DNA of 64,000 bases, taken from NCBI GenBank assembly GCA_964557955.1, contig CAZLCS010000030.1:7572-71571 (forward strand), given 5' to 3'. Of the stretch, positions 7,584 through 18,732 are shown piece by piece. The notes under the pieces were generated by a model. That model was not told the DNA's origin. It worked only from the letters and a program-made list of their open reading frames with translations, and made no database searches. This DNA is from JALOOX01 sp964557955. Lineage in GTDB: Bacteria > Desulfobacterota > Syntrophobacteria > Syntrophobacterales > Syntrophobacteraceae. The position numbers and the translations under genes are program-made. Each line of letters starts with the position of its first letter. The stretch's first letter is position 1.

Positions 7584-9583
7584 GTTGCAGCGATAAGAAG
7601 AGCCTTCGGGCGATTGAGACTTTCTTTCAGTGGCCACGGGAAGTTATGGAGAAAGTACAGTTGCAGCGATAAGAAGAGCCTTCGGGCGATTGAGACACAG
7701 TAAATCCGCGAAGATATGTTAGGGGTAGCCGGAGTTGCAGCGATAAGAAGAGCCTTCGGGCGATTGAGACTTTTCCATCCGGACGCTGATGAAGCCGCCA
7801 ATCTTCAGTTGCAGCGATAAGAAGAGCCTTCGGGCGATTGAGACTTTTTGGATAATGCGGCGACGGACCTGGAAATGATCGGGTTGCAGCGATAAGAAGA
7901 GCCTTCGGGCGATTGAGACTGAGCGTGAGTCCGCAGGGAACGGTCAATTCTGAGCCTCGTTGCAGCGATAAGAAGAGCCTTCGGGCGATTGAGACCAGAA
8001 TCGGTGGGGCGTCTAGATTGACCTTGATGGTCGGTTGCAGCGATAAGAAGAGCCTTCGGGCGATTGAGACGCCGACTTCCAGAATCATCAATTCCGGGTT
8101 GTCGGTCAGTTGCAGCGATAAGAAGAGCCTTCGGGCGATTGAGACTTCTAGGCTCATTGCTTTCTCATCCCTTCTTGTTGTTGGGTTGCAGCGATAAGAA
8201 GAGCCTTCGGGCGATTGAGACTGAGTTCCTTGGCGGGAGTGTTAACGGGAATTGAAAGTTGCAGCGATAAGAAGAGCCTTCGGGCGATTGAGACTTTTCA
8301 GTCTTTTCTTCAGGTGATCAATTTTGTTTTGGGTTGCAGCGATAAGAAGAGCCTTCGGGCGATTGAGACTCTCCAAGGTCAGCCCGATACCCGAGGTTAT
8401 TGAAAGTTGCAGCGATAAGAAGAGCCTTCGGGCGATTGAGACTTCTTTTGTCCTCCTAAATCAGGTGTGTGGGTTTTTTTGTGTTGCAGCGATAAGAAGA
8501 GCCTTCGGGCGATTGAGACATAGCGGATTGCCAGAATCATCGCCTGATGTGATTTGTTGCAGCGATAAGAAGAGCCTTCGGGCGATTGAGACTCCACTGT
8601 GGTAATAGGGAGTGCCAGCACAACCAAATGTTGCAGCGATAAGAAGAGCCTTCGGGCGATTGAGACTCCAGGGCGCGGTAAATAATGGATGGGGCTATTC
8701 CTGCGTTGCAGCGATAAGAAGAGCCTTCGGGCGATTGAGACTGAATCCCTTATTATTCGTTCTGAACATATGAGAAAAGTTGCAGCGATAAGAAGAGCCT
8801 TCGGGCGATTGAGACGCGATAAATAAAGCCAGTCCCTCCTCCACCACTGGGTTGCAGCGATAAGAAGAGCCTTCGGGCGATTGAGACCTTTCCTCCGGTT
8901 ACGCCTTTAATCTTCGCCAAGAAAAAGTTGCAGCGATAAGAAGAGCCTTCGGGCGATTGAGACCCAATAGTTGTCGCCGTTTCCCACAAGAGCCACGCCC
9001 TGTTGCAGCGATAAGAAGAGCCTTCGGGCGATTGAGACTAGTCAGTTTATGAATGTTGTCAGTGCCTTCATAAGTAAGTTGCAGCGATAAGAAGAGCCTT
9101 CGGGCGATTGAGACTCTATCCTGTGCGCGTATAGGGAGTCGCAACATCCATATTGTTGCAGCGATAAGAAGAGCCTTCGGGCGATTGAGACTGTTCGCTC
9201 GAACAAGATCGCTCAATTCTTGCTCGGGGTTGCAGCGATAAGAAGAGCCTTCGGGCGATTGAGACCTCCAGCCAGACATAGTATCCTCCTTGACATTTAA
9301 TCAAGTTGCAGCGATAAGAAGAGCCTTCGGGCGATTGAGACATATTGTACCGACTCGTGACCCACAGAACGCGAGTCCAGTTGCAGCGATAAGAAGAGCC
9401 TTCGGGCGATTGAGACTTTCTCAAGCTTTGTAAAGTCCTTATGAAATTCGGCAAGGTTGCAGCGATAAGAAGAGCCTTCGGGCGATTGAGACAAATGTTA
9501 GGTTCATTGGATTGATTCCTTTTCTTTTCAGTTGCAGCGATAAGAAGAGCCTTCGGGCGATTGAGACTTTCTCAAGCTTTGTA

Positions 9584-9683
9584 NNNNNNNNNNNNNNNNN
9601 NNNNNNNNNNNNNNNNNNNNNNNNNNNNNNNNNNNNNNNNNNNNNNNNNNNNNNNNNNNNNNNNNNNNNNNNNNNNNNNNNNN
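9584..9683. other. Assembly gap (100 N) inside a duplicated spacer
   Basis: Exactly 100 N. The 16 bases before and the 18 bases after the gap are the two ends of the spacer seen complete at 9417-9455, so the gap falls within a second copy of that spacer or marks a contig overlap. Confidence 0.99.
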
Positions 9684-10489
9684 CTTATGAAATTCGGCAA
9701 GGTTGCAGCGATAAGAAGAGCCTTCGGGCGATTGAGACTTCACGGGAGCCCGGTTTCGGTTGTCACAGAAGCGTACAAGTTGCAGCGATAAGAAGAGCCT
9801 TCGGGCGATTGAGACGGTCGGAATGTGATATGGATCAGAGTGCGTGCGCCCAGTTGCAGCGATAAGAAGAGCCTTCGGGCGATTGAGACCGACCTCGCCG
9901 TCGCGGAAGCAGAAGCACGGCGACTCCGAGTTGCAGCGATAAGAAGAGCCTTCGGGCGATTGAGACTAGACCTGATCAACAATGCCGGGGCTAACCTCGA
10001 TCACGTTGCAGGGATAAGAAGAGCCTTCGGGCGATTGAGACTCATCTGGTCTGTGATTTTCATGCTTTCCCCTTTTTTTATGTTGCAGCGATAAGAAGAG
10101 CCTTCGGGCGATTGAGACATCGGAGATGTTCCCCCAGGATATATGCCCGAAATGTGAGAAGTTGCAGCGATAAGAAGAGCCTTCGGGCGATTGAGACTGA
10201 GCGGCCAGGATAGGCTGTCTGCCGTGCGGGTGAGTTGCAGCGATAAGAAGAGCCTTCGGGCGATTGAGACTCATCAGGGTCTCCGAGCCAAGGCCGATCC
10301 TTGACAAGTTCTGTTGCAGCGATAAGAAGAGCCTTCGGGCGATTGAGACTGTAGAGTCATGCGCCCCTTCATGGCAAAATGCCCCCTCAGTTGCAGCGAT
10401 AAGAAGAGCCTTCGGGCGGGTATGGTGTTGGCGGGATTTGGTGTGAATCAGGGATTCAGACGTGGGTTTTGAATCGGGCAGGAAGCGGC

Positions 10490-11296
10490 ATGGGTGGGAT
10501 TCGAATCATCCGGGATTTCTTCTCGCAGCCTGAGGGCATGATGCGGACGCTGCGCATCTGCACTCCGGACGCCTGCGAGGCGGAGCCGGAGGGGCGGTTT
10601 CCGGTGCTGTACATGCTGGACGGGCAGAATGTGCTCAGCCACCCGGAGTCCGCGGTCTATCACACGTGGTGCGCCAACACGACCCTGGATCGGCTGGTCC
10701 AGGAAGGGGCCATCCGCCCCTGGATCATCGTGGCCATCGATCACGGTCCCGACCGGTTCCGGGAGTACTCGCCGTGGTGGGAGCCGGCCGTGGGGGGCGG
10801 CGGGGGCGGCCGCGAGCTCGTCGACTTCATCGTGAACCACCTCAAGCCGTTCGTGGACGGGGAATATCGGACGCTCGGCGAGCCTCACTGGACGGGAATC
10901 ATGGGGGCCAGCCTGGGGGGATTGATGGCCCTCGTCATGGGCAGGTCCCACCCGGAGGTCTTCGGGCGCATCGGGGCGGTCTCGCCCACGGTGATGTGGG
11001 CCGACGGGGAGATCTTTCGGCACTGGGACCGCCCGACGGGGCGCTGGTGCCGGCTCTACATGGATGTGGGGTCCCTGGAGCGCTACTGGTTCTACGACAT
11101 CTTCCTGGACTACGTCGATGCGACCCGGCGCTTCCACGAGCATCTGAAGCGCATCGGGGTCCAGGACCACGAAATGCGCTACGTCGTGGCGCCCGAGCAT
11201 TTCCACAACGAAGAGGCCTGGCAGGCGCGCCTCCCCGACATTTTCCGGTGGCTCCTGGCGGATGCCGAGGGGATCCGGGACGAAGTCCGAGAATGA
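10490..11296 (+). CDS. Putative esterase (esterase D / enterochelin-esterase-like alpha/beta hydrolase)
   Basis: A 268-aa alpha/beta hydrolase of the putative-esterase family. Evidence is FPVLYMLDGQN near residue 45, PWIIVAIDHG, the nucleophile motif GASLGG (Ser about 141) and a late His in APEHFHNEEAW (about 240). Substrate unknown; the family covers S-formylglutathione, siderophore and acyl esterases. The ATG follows GGAAG. A TTG at 10469 would extend it by seven residues. It begins 71 bp after the array end and is unlikely to be linked to CRISPR. Confidence 0.85.
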   Translation: MGGIRIIRDFFSQPEGMMRTLRICTPDACEAEPEGRFPVLYMLDGQNVLSHPESAVYHTWCANTTLDRLVQEGAIRPWIIVAIDHGPDRFREYSPWWEPAVGGGGGGRELVDFIVNHLKPFVDGEYRTLGEPHWTGIMGASLGGLMALVMGRSHPEVFGRIGAVSPTVMWADGEIFRHWDRPTGRWCRLYMDVGSLERYWFYDIFLDYVDATRRFHEHLKRIGVQDHEMRYVVAPEHFHNEEAWQARLPDIFRWLLADAEGIRDEVRE

Positions 11297-11714
11297 AGGG
11301 GTGGTCTGTCCGGTTCAGAGCGGGGCGCGGGTAGACCCCGCCCCTGGATTGCCCGTCAAACATTCGCACCAGGGGCGTTTATACTGGCCCGAATAAGCCG
11401 ATCACTCACAATCGCCCGAGATACAGCCCTACAGAACAAGGTGAGCATGTTCGTCTTTCGCTATCCCTGCATGCTTTCCCAATGAAAGTACACCCGCCGT
11501 TCCGCCATGTTCTCAGCCGGCATCCAGGCCGTTTCCTGGATTGCGCCCAAGTGCATGCCGGAATGACAACGGCTTGCCGTGGATGGTTCATCGTTCGTTG
11601 TCACCCGCTGTCATTGCGGTTGACGGGGATCCGGCCATTTGAAAGCCTCCGGGTTCCCGCCGGGGACATACGGGAATGACGATCGATACGGGTACCCCGA
11701 CGTTTGGAAATGTG
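11297..11714. other. Intergenic region with short repeat-like segments
   Basis: 418 bp with no convincing gene between convergent genes. It contains GC-rich pieces that recur in style elsewhere (for example GTAGACCCCGCCCCTGG near 11332, similar to part of the element at 45661-45803) and two GGAATGAC blocks near 11561 and 11671. Probably degraded dispersed repeats; no clear terminator. Confidence 0.4.
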
Positions 11715-12872
11715 CTAAACGGTCGCTTCCACCGCCTCAATGCCATCGAGGAGCTCGTCAAGATCGGGCGTTCTCAGAAAATAGGCGTAGTTCCCCATGG
11801 CGTCGCTCAGCGCGTCGGGGACATGCCGATGGGCGATGACGAGAGGGCCCAATCGCGCCAGCAGCTCTTCGTGGCCCAGCCGGTAGGGGGTGCCGTGGCG
11901 GCGCGCCGCATGAGCCACGTGGTATTTCCGCTCGAATGAAAATTCCTTACGGTCCCGGACCACCAGGTCGGCCCACCACTGAAAGAGATCGATGTCGCAG
12001 GCGTAGTTCATCATGTCCAGGGTGAAGCCCCCGGGAGGACGCACGTTCACCTCGAGGGCAAAGCAGGCCCCCGTGCCCTGCCGGAAAAACTCGATGTGGA
12101 AGAACCGCTCCCGGATGTCGAAGGCGGCGACCGCTATGCGACCGAGCTCCTCGAGGTCGGCGGGGATCTCGCGCAGGGAATAATAGTGCATGGGACGGCG
12201 CTCGGAAACGATCTCCATGATTCCTTCGCTGAAGTGATGGGCCGTCCAGTGCACGATATCCCCGTGCCGGTTCGTGAGCCCGTCGAAGCTCAGGAGCTCG
12301 CCCGCCAGGACGGTCTCGACCAGGTAGCCGCGGGGAAGGTCGACGAGGACCGATTCGAGCCGATCCCGGTCCGTAACCTTGAACGTGCCGGCGGCGCCCA
12401 CGCCCTGGTCCGGTTTGAAAATGACCGGGAATCCGTGTCGGGCGGCGAACTGCCGGACTGCTTCGGGGTCGTCCGCCGCGATGCCTTCGGCACACGGGAT
12501 GCCGGCCGCCTTGAACCGCTGCTTCATTCCCAGCTTGCGTCGATTGGTCTCCAGGTCGCCGGGCTTCTGCCCGTAGACGTTGAAATCCTCGCGAAGCTTC
12601 GCATCGATTCCCAGCCAGAATTCCGTGTGGGACTCGATGCGGTCGATCTTTCCATACTCGTGGGTGAAAAAGCCGCAGGCGCGCAGCATGGCATCGTAGT
12701 TTTCCATGCTCTGGACCCGGTAATACCCGTTGAGCGCCACCTGGAGCTCGGGCCGCAGCTCCTCGAAGGGGGCGTCCCCGATGCCGAGGACGGTGGCGCC
12801 GGCCGCGTGGAGGGCAGTGCAGAAGTGATAAAAGGTCGGTGGAAAATTGGGTGAGATGAAGACAACGTTCAT
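11715..12872 (-). CDS. ATP-grasp ligase-like protein
   Basis: A 385-aa ATP-grasp protein. The N-terminal pre-ATP-grasp fold starts MNVVFISPNFPPTFYHFC. The ATP-binding lysine lies in FPVIFKPDQGVGAAGTFKV (about 150-168), and the metal-binding acidic/Asn motif is EVNVRPPGGFTLDMMNYA (about 275-292). Such proteins join a carboxylate to an amine or thiol using ATP; the substrate cannot be read. GGAG lies 7 bases before the ATG. It is followed on the same strand by no close gene and is preceded by the LysR gene. Confidence 0.85.
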   Translation of the reverse strand: MNVVFISPNFPPTFYHFCTALHAAGATVLGIGDAPFEELRPELQVALNGYYRVQSMENYDAMLRACGFFTHEYGKIDRIESHTEFWLGIDAKLREDFNVYGQKPGDLETNRRKLGMKQRFKAAGIPCAEGIAADDPEAVRQFAARHGFPVIFKPDQGVGAAGTFKVTDRDRLESVLVDLPRGYLVETVLAGELLSFDGLTNRHGDIVHWTAHHFSEGIMEIVSERRPMHYYSLREIPADLEELGRIAVAAFDIRERFFHIEFFRQGTGACFALEVNVRPPGGFTLDMMNYACDIDLFQWWADLVVRDRKEFSFERKYHVAHAARRHGTPYRLGHEELLARLGPLVIAHRHVPDALSDAMGNYAYFLRTPDLDELLDGIEAVEATV

Positions 12873-12974
12873 CACGGTTCTCCGTACCGGTCTTGGCGAT
12901 CGGTTTGCAGCAGCAGTCCCTCACGGCCCCTCGGGCCACCCTGAACGATGCAAAGGCCCACGGGGTCTGGTTTT

Positions 12975-13013
12975 CAACTCGAAACTCGAAACTCGAAACC
13001 CGGAACTCGAAAC
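12975..13013. repeat. Heptamer tandem repeat (ACTCGAA units)
   Basis: About five and a half units of 7 bp based on ACTCGAA, between the ATP-grasp and LysR genes. Related heptamer tracts occur at 26937-26960 and 47378-47466. Confidence 0.85.
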
Positions 13014-13029
13014 TTTTCAGACCAGGCCG

Positions 13030-13932
13030 TCATCTCCGTTCCGCTGCAGCGGCCTGGAGGTAGCCCAGGAAGGCCGTGCCGAGCGGTGAGATCTGGCGCT
13101 TCTTGCGCTGTACGAGATAGAAGGGGCGGAGGAAGCGCACCCCCTCCGTCTCCAGGGTCACGAGGGTGCCCCGCTGGACGTCTTCGGCCACGGCCCGGGC
13201 GGAAAGGATGGAGATCCCGATGCGCGCCTTGATTCCCTGCCTCACGGCCTCCGTGCTTCCCATCTCGGCGACACCGTTCAAATGCGCCGGGTCGAACCCG
13301 TTCGCTTCGAGGATCTGGTGCATCACCATCCGCGTGCCGGAGCCTTTCTCGCGCATGATGAACGGCTCGCCTTCGAGCTCCTCCAGCCGGATCGTCTCCC
13401 GTGCAGCCCAGGGATGGTCGGGGTAGACCGTCAGGACCAGCTCGTCCGAGAACGCCTCCTCGAGAACCACGCGGCGGTCGCTCCACCGGGCCCCGACCAT
13501 GCCGATCTCGAGGCTCCCTTCGCGGATCCTGTCGATGACTTCTCCACTGTCCGAAATCTTCAGGGTGATCTGGATGGACGGGTACTGCGTTTTGAAGGCC
13601 CCGATGATTTCGGGCAGAATGTAAGTCCCGGGGATGGTGCTGGCGCCGATGAGGAGGTGTCCCGAAAGCTTTCCCTTGTACCGGTCCAGGGCCTGGATGG
13701 CTTCATCCCGCAGGGCGATGATGTTGCGGGCATAGCGGTAGAGGATCTTGCCTGCGGGCGTCGGAAGGACTTCCCGGCCCAGGCGGTCCACCAGCTTTTC
13801 GTCCAGGGTCTCCTCGAGGGCCCGGATGTGCTCGCTGACGGTGGGCTGGGTCAAGAATGAGGCCTCTGCGGCCTTGGTGAAGCTCTGAAGATCCACGACC
13901 CTGCAGAAGACTTCCAGGCGATGTATGTCCAT
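13030..13932 (-). CDS. LysR-family transcriptional regulator
   Basis: A 300-aa LysR regulator. The N-terminal winged helix reads MDIHRLEVFCRVVDLQSFTK with the recognition part TQPTVSEHIRALEETL (about residues 28-43). The effector-binding domain runs from about 90 to 295 (GHLLIGASTIPGTYILP). The sequence style resembles the CysL/YeiE-type regulators that deltaproteobacterial genomes often label selenium-metabolism associated, which would fit the selA gene here, but that link is memory-based. Its targets are unknown; the same-strand ATP-grasp gene 158 bp downstream is a candidate. Confidence 0.88.
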   Translation of the reverse strand: MDIHRLEVFCRVVDLQSFTKAAEASFLTQPTVSEHIRALEETLDEKLVDRLGREVLPTPAGKILYRYARNIIALRDEAIQALDRYKGKLSGHLLIGASTIPGTYILPEIIGAFKTQYPSIQITLKISDSGEVIDRIREGSLEIGMVGARWSDRRVVLEEAFSDELVLTVYPDHPWAARETIRLEELEGEPFIMREKGSGTRMVMHQILEANGFDPAHLNGVAEMGSTEAVRQGIKARIGISILSARAVAEDVQRGTLVTLETEGVRFLRPFYLVQRKKRQISPLGTAFLGYLQAAAAERR

Positions 13933-13993
13933 GTGTCCTCGCTGTTGATCGGGCGACTCTTCAAAAGGCCGCCCGTGATGGTGAAGGTTTCGG

Positions 13994-15988
<1,995 letters not shown>

Positions 15989-16428
15989 GATGGTGCGACT
16001 CCGACCTGAATCCTCCCGCCCCCAACGGTGCTGACTTGAGCTGATTGGGCTCAGGCCTGCAGGGTGCCATGGGCCAGACGAAGCTTGCCCATGTGAGACT
16101 TTTCGACCACGGGCGAGCTCCGCTTAGCCCGTGCCACCCCTCAAGTCAACGACATTGCCCCCCGTGGTGCGGGCCGCTTACCGAGAGTGAATGGTTGAGC
16201 CAGCGATTCTAACGCGATTTGCCGGTCTTTTCCAGGTTGCTTGCAGAAGATCGGCCGCCGGGAGCTTGACTGAGAATAGGGCTCCGGTTTCATGATGGTT
16301 TCATGAGTTCTCGGACAGCCTCCTGGAGGTCCTGGTGGCCGGGCCGTCGTGTGGCGGGGTGTCGAGAGAAACATTTGGCGACACCTCCGGATTCGTGCTA
16401 GATTTCGGACAGCGCCCCATCCGGCTGG
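15989..16428. other. Intergenic region with inverted repeat and a solo repeat end
   Basis: 440 bp between divergent genes with no convincing ORF. A perfect 7-bp inverted repeat CACGGGC/GCCCGTG lies at 16108-16114 and 16127-16133. GTTCTCGGACAGCCTCCT at 16307-16324 is nearly identical to the right end of the element at 45661-45803, but no partner end was found here. Confidence 0.5.
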
Positions 16429-17196
16429 ATGGTGGGATGGTGGTTCCGGCCCTGTTTGAACAAACTCCAAATTGCGGCGAGGCTGTCATTGTCAATACAC
16501 TCTCGATTGAAAGCGGTCATCTTCGATTGCGACGGTATTCTGGTCGATACGGAACCCCTCCATTATGCAGCGTTTCAAGAGGTCCTTCAACCGCTCGGTC
16601 TGGGCTTCGATTACGAACACTACCTGAAGCGCTACATCGGCTTCGACGACCGGGATGCCTTCCGCGAGGCTTTCCGGGAGGGAGCCAGGTCCCTGGGCGG
16701 CGGCCAGCTGTCGAACCTCATGCTGGCCAAGGAGGAGGCGCTGAAACGCATCATTGCCCGAGGTGTTCCGACATTTCCGGGCGTGGTCGAGCTGGTCCGC
16801 GAGCTGGCGGAAGGAGGGGTCCCGCTGGCGGTGGCATCCGGTGCGCTGCGCCAAGAGGTGGAAACCTTCGTCCTGAGCCTGGGGCTCCAGAAAGCTTTTC
16901 CGGTCATTGTGGCAGCCGACGAGGTGGAGCACAGCAAGCCGGATCCGGAGACCTACCTCAAGGCCATGGCAAGGGTGCGGGAGCATTTCGGCGTTGCGGA
17001 TCTGAGGGCGCGGGAATGCGTCGCCATCGAAGACACTCCCGCAGGCATGCAGTCGGCCAGGCGGGCAGGGATGTTTGTGGTGGGAGTGGCCCACTCCTAT
17101 TCCATCGAGGAGCTGAAGGGTGAAGCGGATTACGTGGTCAGCGGGCTGCCGGAGCTGAGCCTCGCGCTCCTGGCTCGACTGGTGGACCACTCTTGA
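16429..17196 (+). CDS. HAD-superfamily hydrolase (phosphatase / phosphoglucomutase-like)
   Basis: A HAD subfamily IA protein. Motif I FDCDGILVDTEP holds the nucleophile Asp and the acid/base Asp, motif II is VASGA, motif III is the Lys of HSKPDPETY, and motif IV is IEDTPAGMQSA. The cap lies between motifs I and II. Likely substrates are small phosphosugars or phosphoglycolate. The start is unclear: ATG 16429 adds 26 unlikely residues, and TTG 16507 (LKAVIFDCDG) fits the family start better, but neither has a good ribosome site. Confidence 0.85.
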   Translation: MVGWWFRPCLNKLQIAARLSLSIHSRLKAVIFDCDGILVDTEPLHYAAFQEVLQPLGLGFDYEHYLKRYIGFDDRDAFREAFREGARSLGGGQLSNLMLAKEEALKRIIARGVPTFPGVVELVRELAEGGVPLAVASGALRQEVETFVLSLGLQKAFPVIVAADEVEHSKPDPETYLKAMARVREHFGVADLRARECVAIEDTPAGMQSARRAGMFVVGVAHSYSIEELKGEADYVVSGLPELSLALLARLVDHS

Positions 17197-17325
17197 GTTG
17201 AGTGATATTTCCCCGGTGCGGCTCGGAAGCAGGGAGAGCAGGCCCTCCGGCTGCTTTTGCGGCCGGGGGATGCGTGATCGACCCCGGGATCCGGAGTCCA
17301 CGGAATTCTGCACAGGAACAAAGGC

Positions 17326-18732
17326 GTGAGAGGCATGACTCATTTGAGAAAAGGGGTGGCGACTTTCGCCCTCGCGGCATACCTCATCTTTCCCGCATCG
17401 GCGGTTTGGGCTCAGGGAGCGCCGAAGCCCCTGCCGGCACAGCCGATGTCCGTTCAGCAAGCCGTCGAGTACGGGCTGCAGTACAATCGCCTTCTGAAAG
17501 CCGCCGGACAGGACGTGGCTGCGGCAGGGCAGCAGGTAAGGCAGGCCCGGGCGGGCTTTCTGCCCAGGCTGGATGGCGGGTATCGTTTTCAGCACCTCAA
17601 AGACGATCCCATTGCCTCGCTGGGTGGTGAAGGCGTGGGGCAACAGCCGGGCGGGCCTGCGACATTCCAGACGGGCTATACGAACCAGAACCGTTGGGAG
17701 GTCGAGCTGTCTCAACCCCTCTTCACAGGGTTTGGGATCACGGCTCAACACAACATTTCCAGGATGGACCGCCGCATCGCCGAATATCGGCAGGACGGGA
17801 CGCGACTGGATGTCCAGAGGGACATCCAGCGGGCATTCTTCCAGGTGCTGCTGGGGGAGAAGCTGGTGCAGGTTGCCAGGGACAACGTGAAGAGCCTCGA
17901 GGTACAGAAGAAGAATGCCGAAGCCAGCTATCAGCAAGGCCTCACCGCCCTGAACGATGTGCTGAAAGCCGATGTGGCCGTCGCCCAGGCCCTCCAGAGG
18001 GAGCGCGCGGCCATCAAGGATGTGACGATTCTGAGGTCCCGGCTCAACCAGCTCCTGGACCTTCCCGCTGCGACCAGGCTGGAGCTGGCCGAAGAGGAGA
18101 TTGTCCTGCACCATATTGCGGACATCCAGCACCACTACGCGCTGGCTGACAGGCAGAGACCGGAGGTCCTGGAGTCGGATGAGGCCATACGGCAGGTGCA
18201 GGAGGGTATGACGGCGGCCAGGAGCCGCTACTACCCGCAGGTTTCGGCTTTCGCTCAGTATTACCGGGACGGGAACGATTTCTTTGCCAACAACAACGAA
18301 TTCACGAATGAGCACAATGCTGCGGTGGGGGTCCGCTTGAACTGGAACCTGTTCGAGGGGGGGAAGACGGATGCCTCCGTCAAGGAGCTGATGCACCGCC
18401 AAATGGCGCTCGAGGAGCGGCAGAAGGACCTGGTGCAGCAGGTTCACCTCCAGGTGGAGGACGCCTATGAGCAGCTGCAGGTGGCCAGAGCCAACATTGA
18501 AACGGCCCGGGCCGCCCTCAAGCAGGCCGAGGAAAACGAGCGCATGACGACGCTCCAGTACAAGGAGCAACTGGTCATCTTCCTGGAGGTTTTGAACGCC
18601 CAGGTTTTTCTGGCTCAGACGCAGGCCGACTACTATCAGGCCCTTTACGGCTATCGCATTGCCTGGGCCGACCTGGAGCGGGCGGTTGGAGGTCCCCTTT
18701 CAGATGCTGACGTGAAGCCGCTGAAGGACTAG
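17326..18732 (+). CDS. TolC-family outer membrane efflux protein
   Basis: A 468-aa TolC-type protein with a signal peptide (FALAAYLIFPASAVWAQ, cleavage near residue 30). Two OEP halves are present, each with long amphipathic helices (VQQAVEYGLQYNRLLKAA; RQMALEERQKDLVQQVHLQV) and porin strand segments such as WEVELSQPLFTGF and VGVRLNWNLFEGGK. It would form the outer-membrane channel of a tripartite exporter. No inner-membrane pump is adjacent; the ABC/HlyD set at 35464-38652 is a possible partner. GTG 17326 or ATG 17335 may be the start. Confidence 0.9.
   Translation: MRGMTHLRKGVATFALAAYLIFPASAVWAQGAPKPLPAQPMSVQQAVEYGLQYNRLLKAAGQDVAAAGQQVRQARAGFLPRLDGGYRFQHLKDDPIASLGGEGVGQQPGGPATFQTGYTNQNRWEVELSQPLFTGFGITAQHNISRMDRRIAEYRQDGTRLDVQRDIQRAFFQVLLGEKLVQVARDNVKSLEVQKKNAEASYQQGLTALNDVLKADVAVAQALQRERAAIKDVTILRSRLNQLLDLPAATRLELAEEEIVLHHIADIQHHYALADRQRPEVLESDEAIRQVQEGMTAARSRYYPQVSAFAQYYRDGNDFFANNNEFTNEHNAAVGVRLNWNLFEGGKTDASVKELMHRQMALEERQKDLVQQVHLQVEDAYEQLQVARANIETARAALKQAEENERMTTLQYKEQLVIFLEVLNAQVFLAQTQADYYQALYGYRIAWADLERAVGGPLSDADVKPLKD

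Larger units (their letters stand above)
7296..10418 (+). CRISPR. CRISPR array, 37-bp repeat, about 40 repeats visible
   Basis: The repeat begins GTTGCAGCGATAAGAAGAGC and ends CTTCGGGCGATTGAGAC. I counted 39 full copies plus a truncated last copy (10390-10418, diverging after TTCGGGCG), with spacers of 35-42 bp. One copy (10005-10041) carries C to G at repeat position 8. The repeat contains GCC-TTCG-GGC, a short hairpin with a stable UUCG tetraloop suited to Cas6. Its last eight bases, ATTGAGAC, resemble the type III crRNA 5' tag. Two 100-N gaps (7484-7583, 9584-9683) interrupt the array, so the true length is unknown. Confidence 0.98.

Noticed and set aside
7103..10446. Many open frames across the CRISPR array with repeated peptide units
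   Set aside because: The repeated peptides are translations of the 37-bp repeat; they are not proteins.
10495..10520. GGGATTCGAATCATCC resembling a tRNA T-arm
   Set aside because: No acceptor, D or anticodon arms can be folded around it, and it encodes the start of the esterase.
16492..18570. 692-aa open frame on the minus strand
   Set aside because: It lies opposite the HAD and TolC genes. High GC with few stop codons explains its length.
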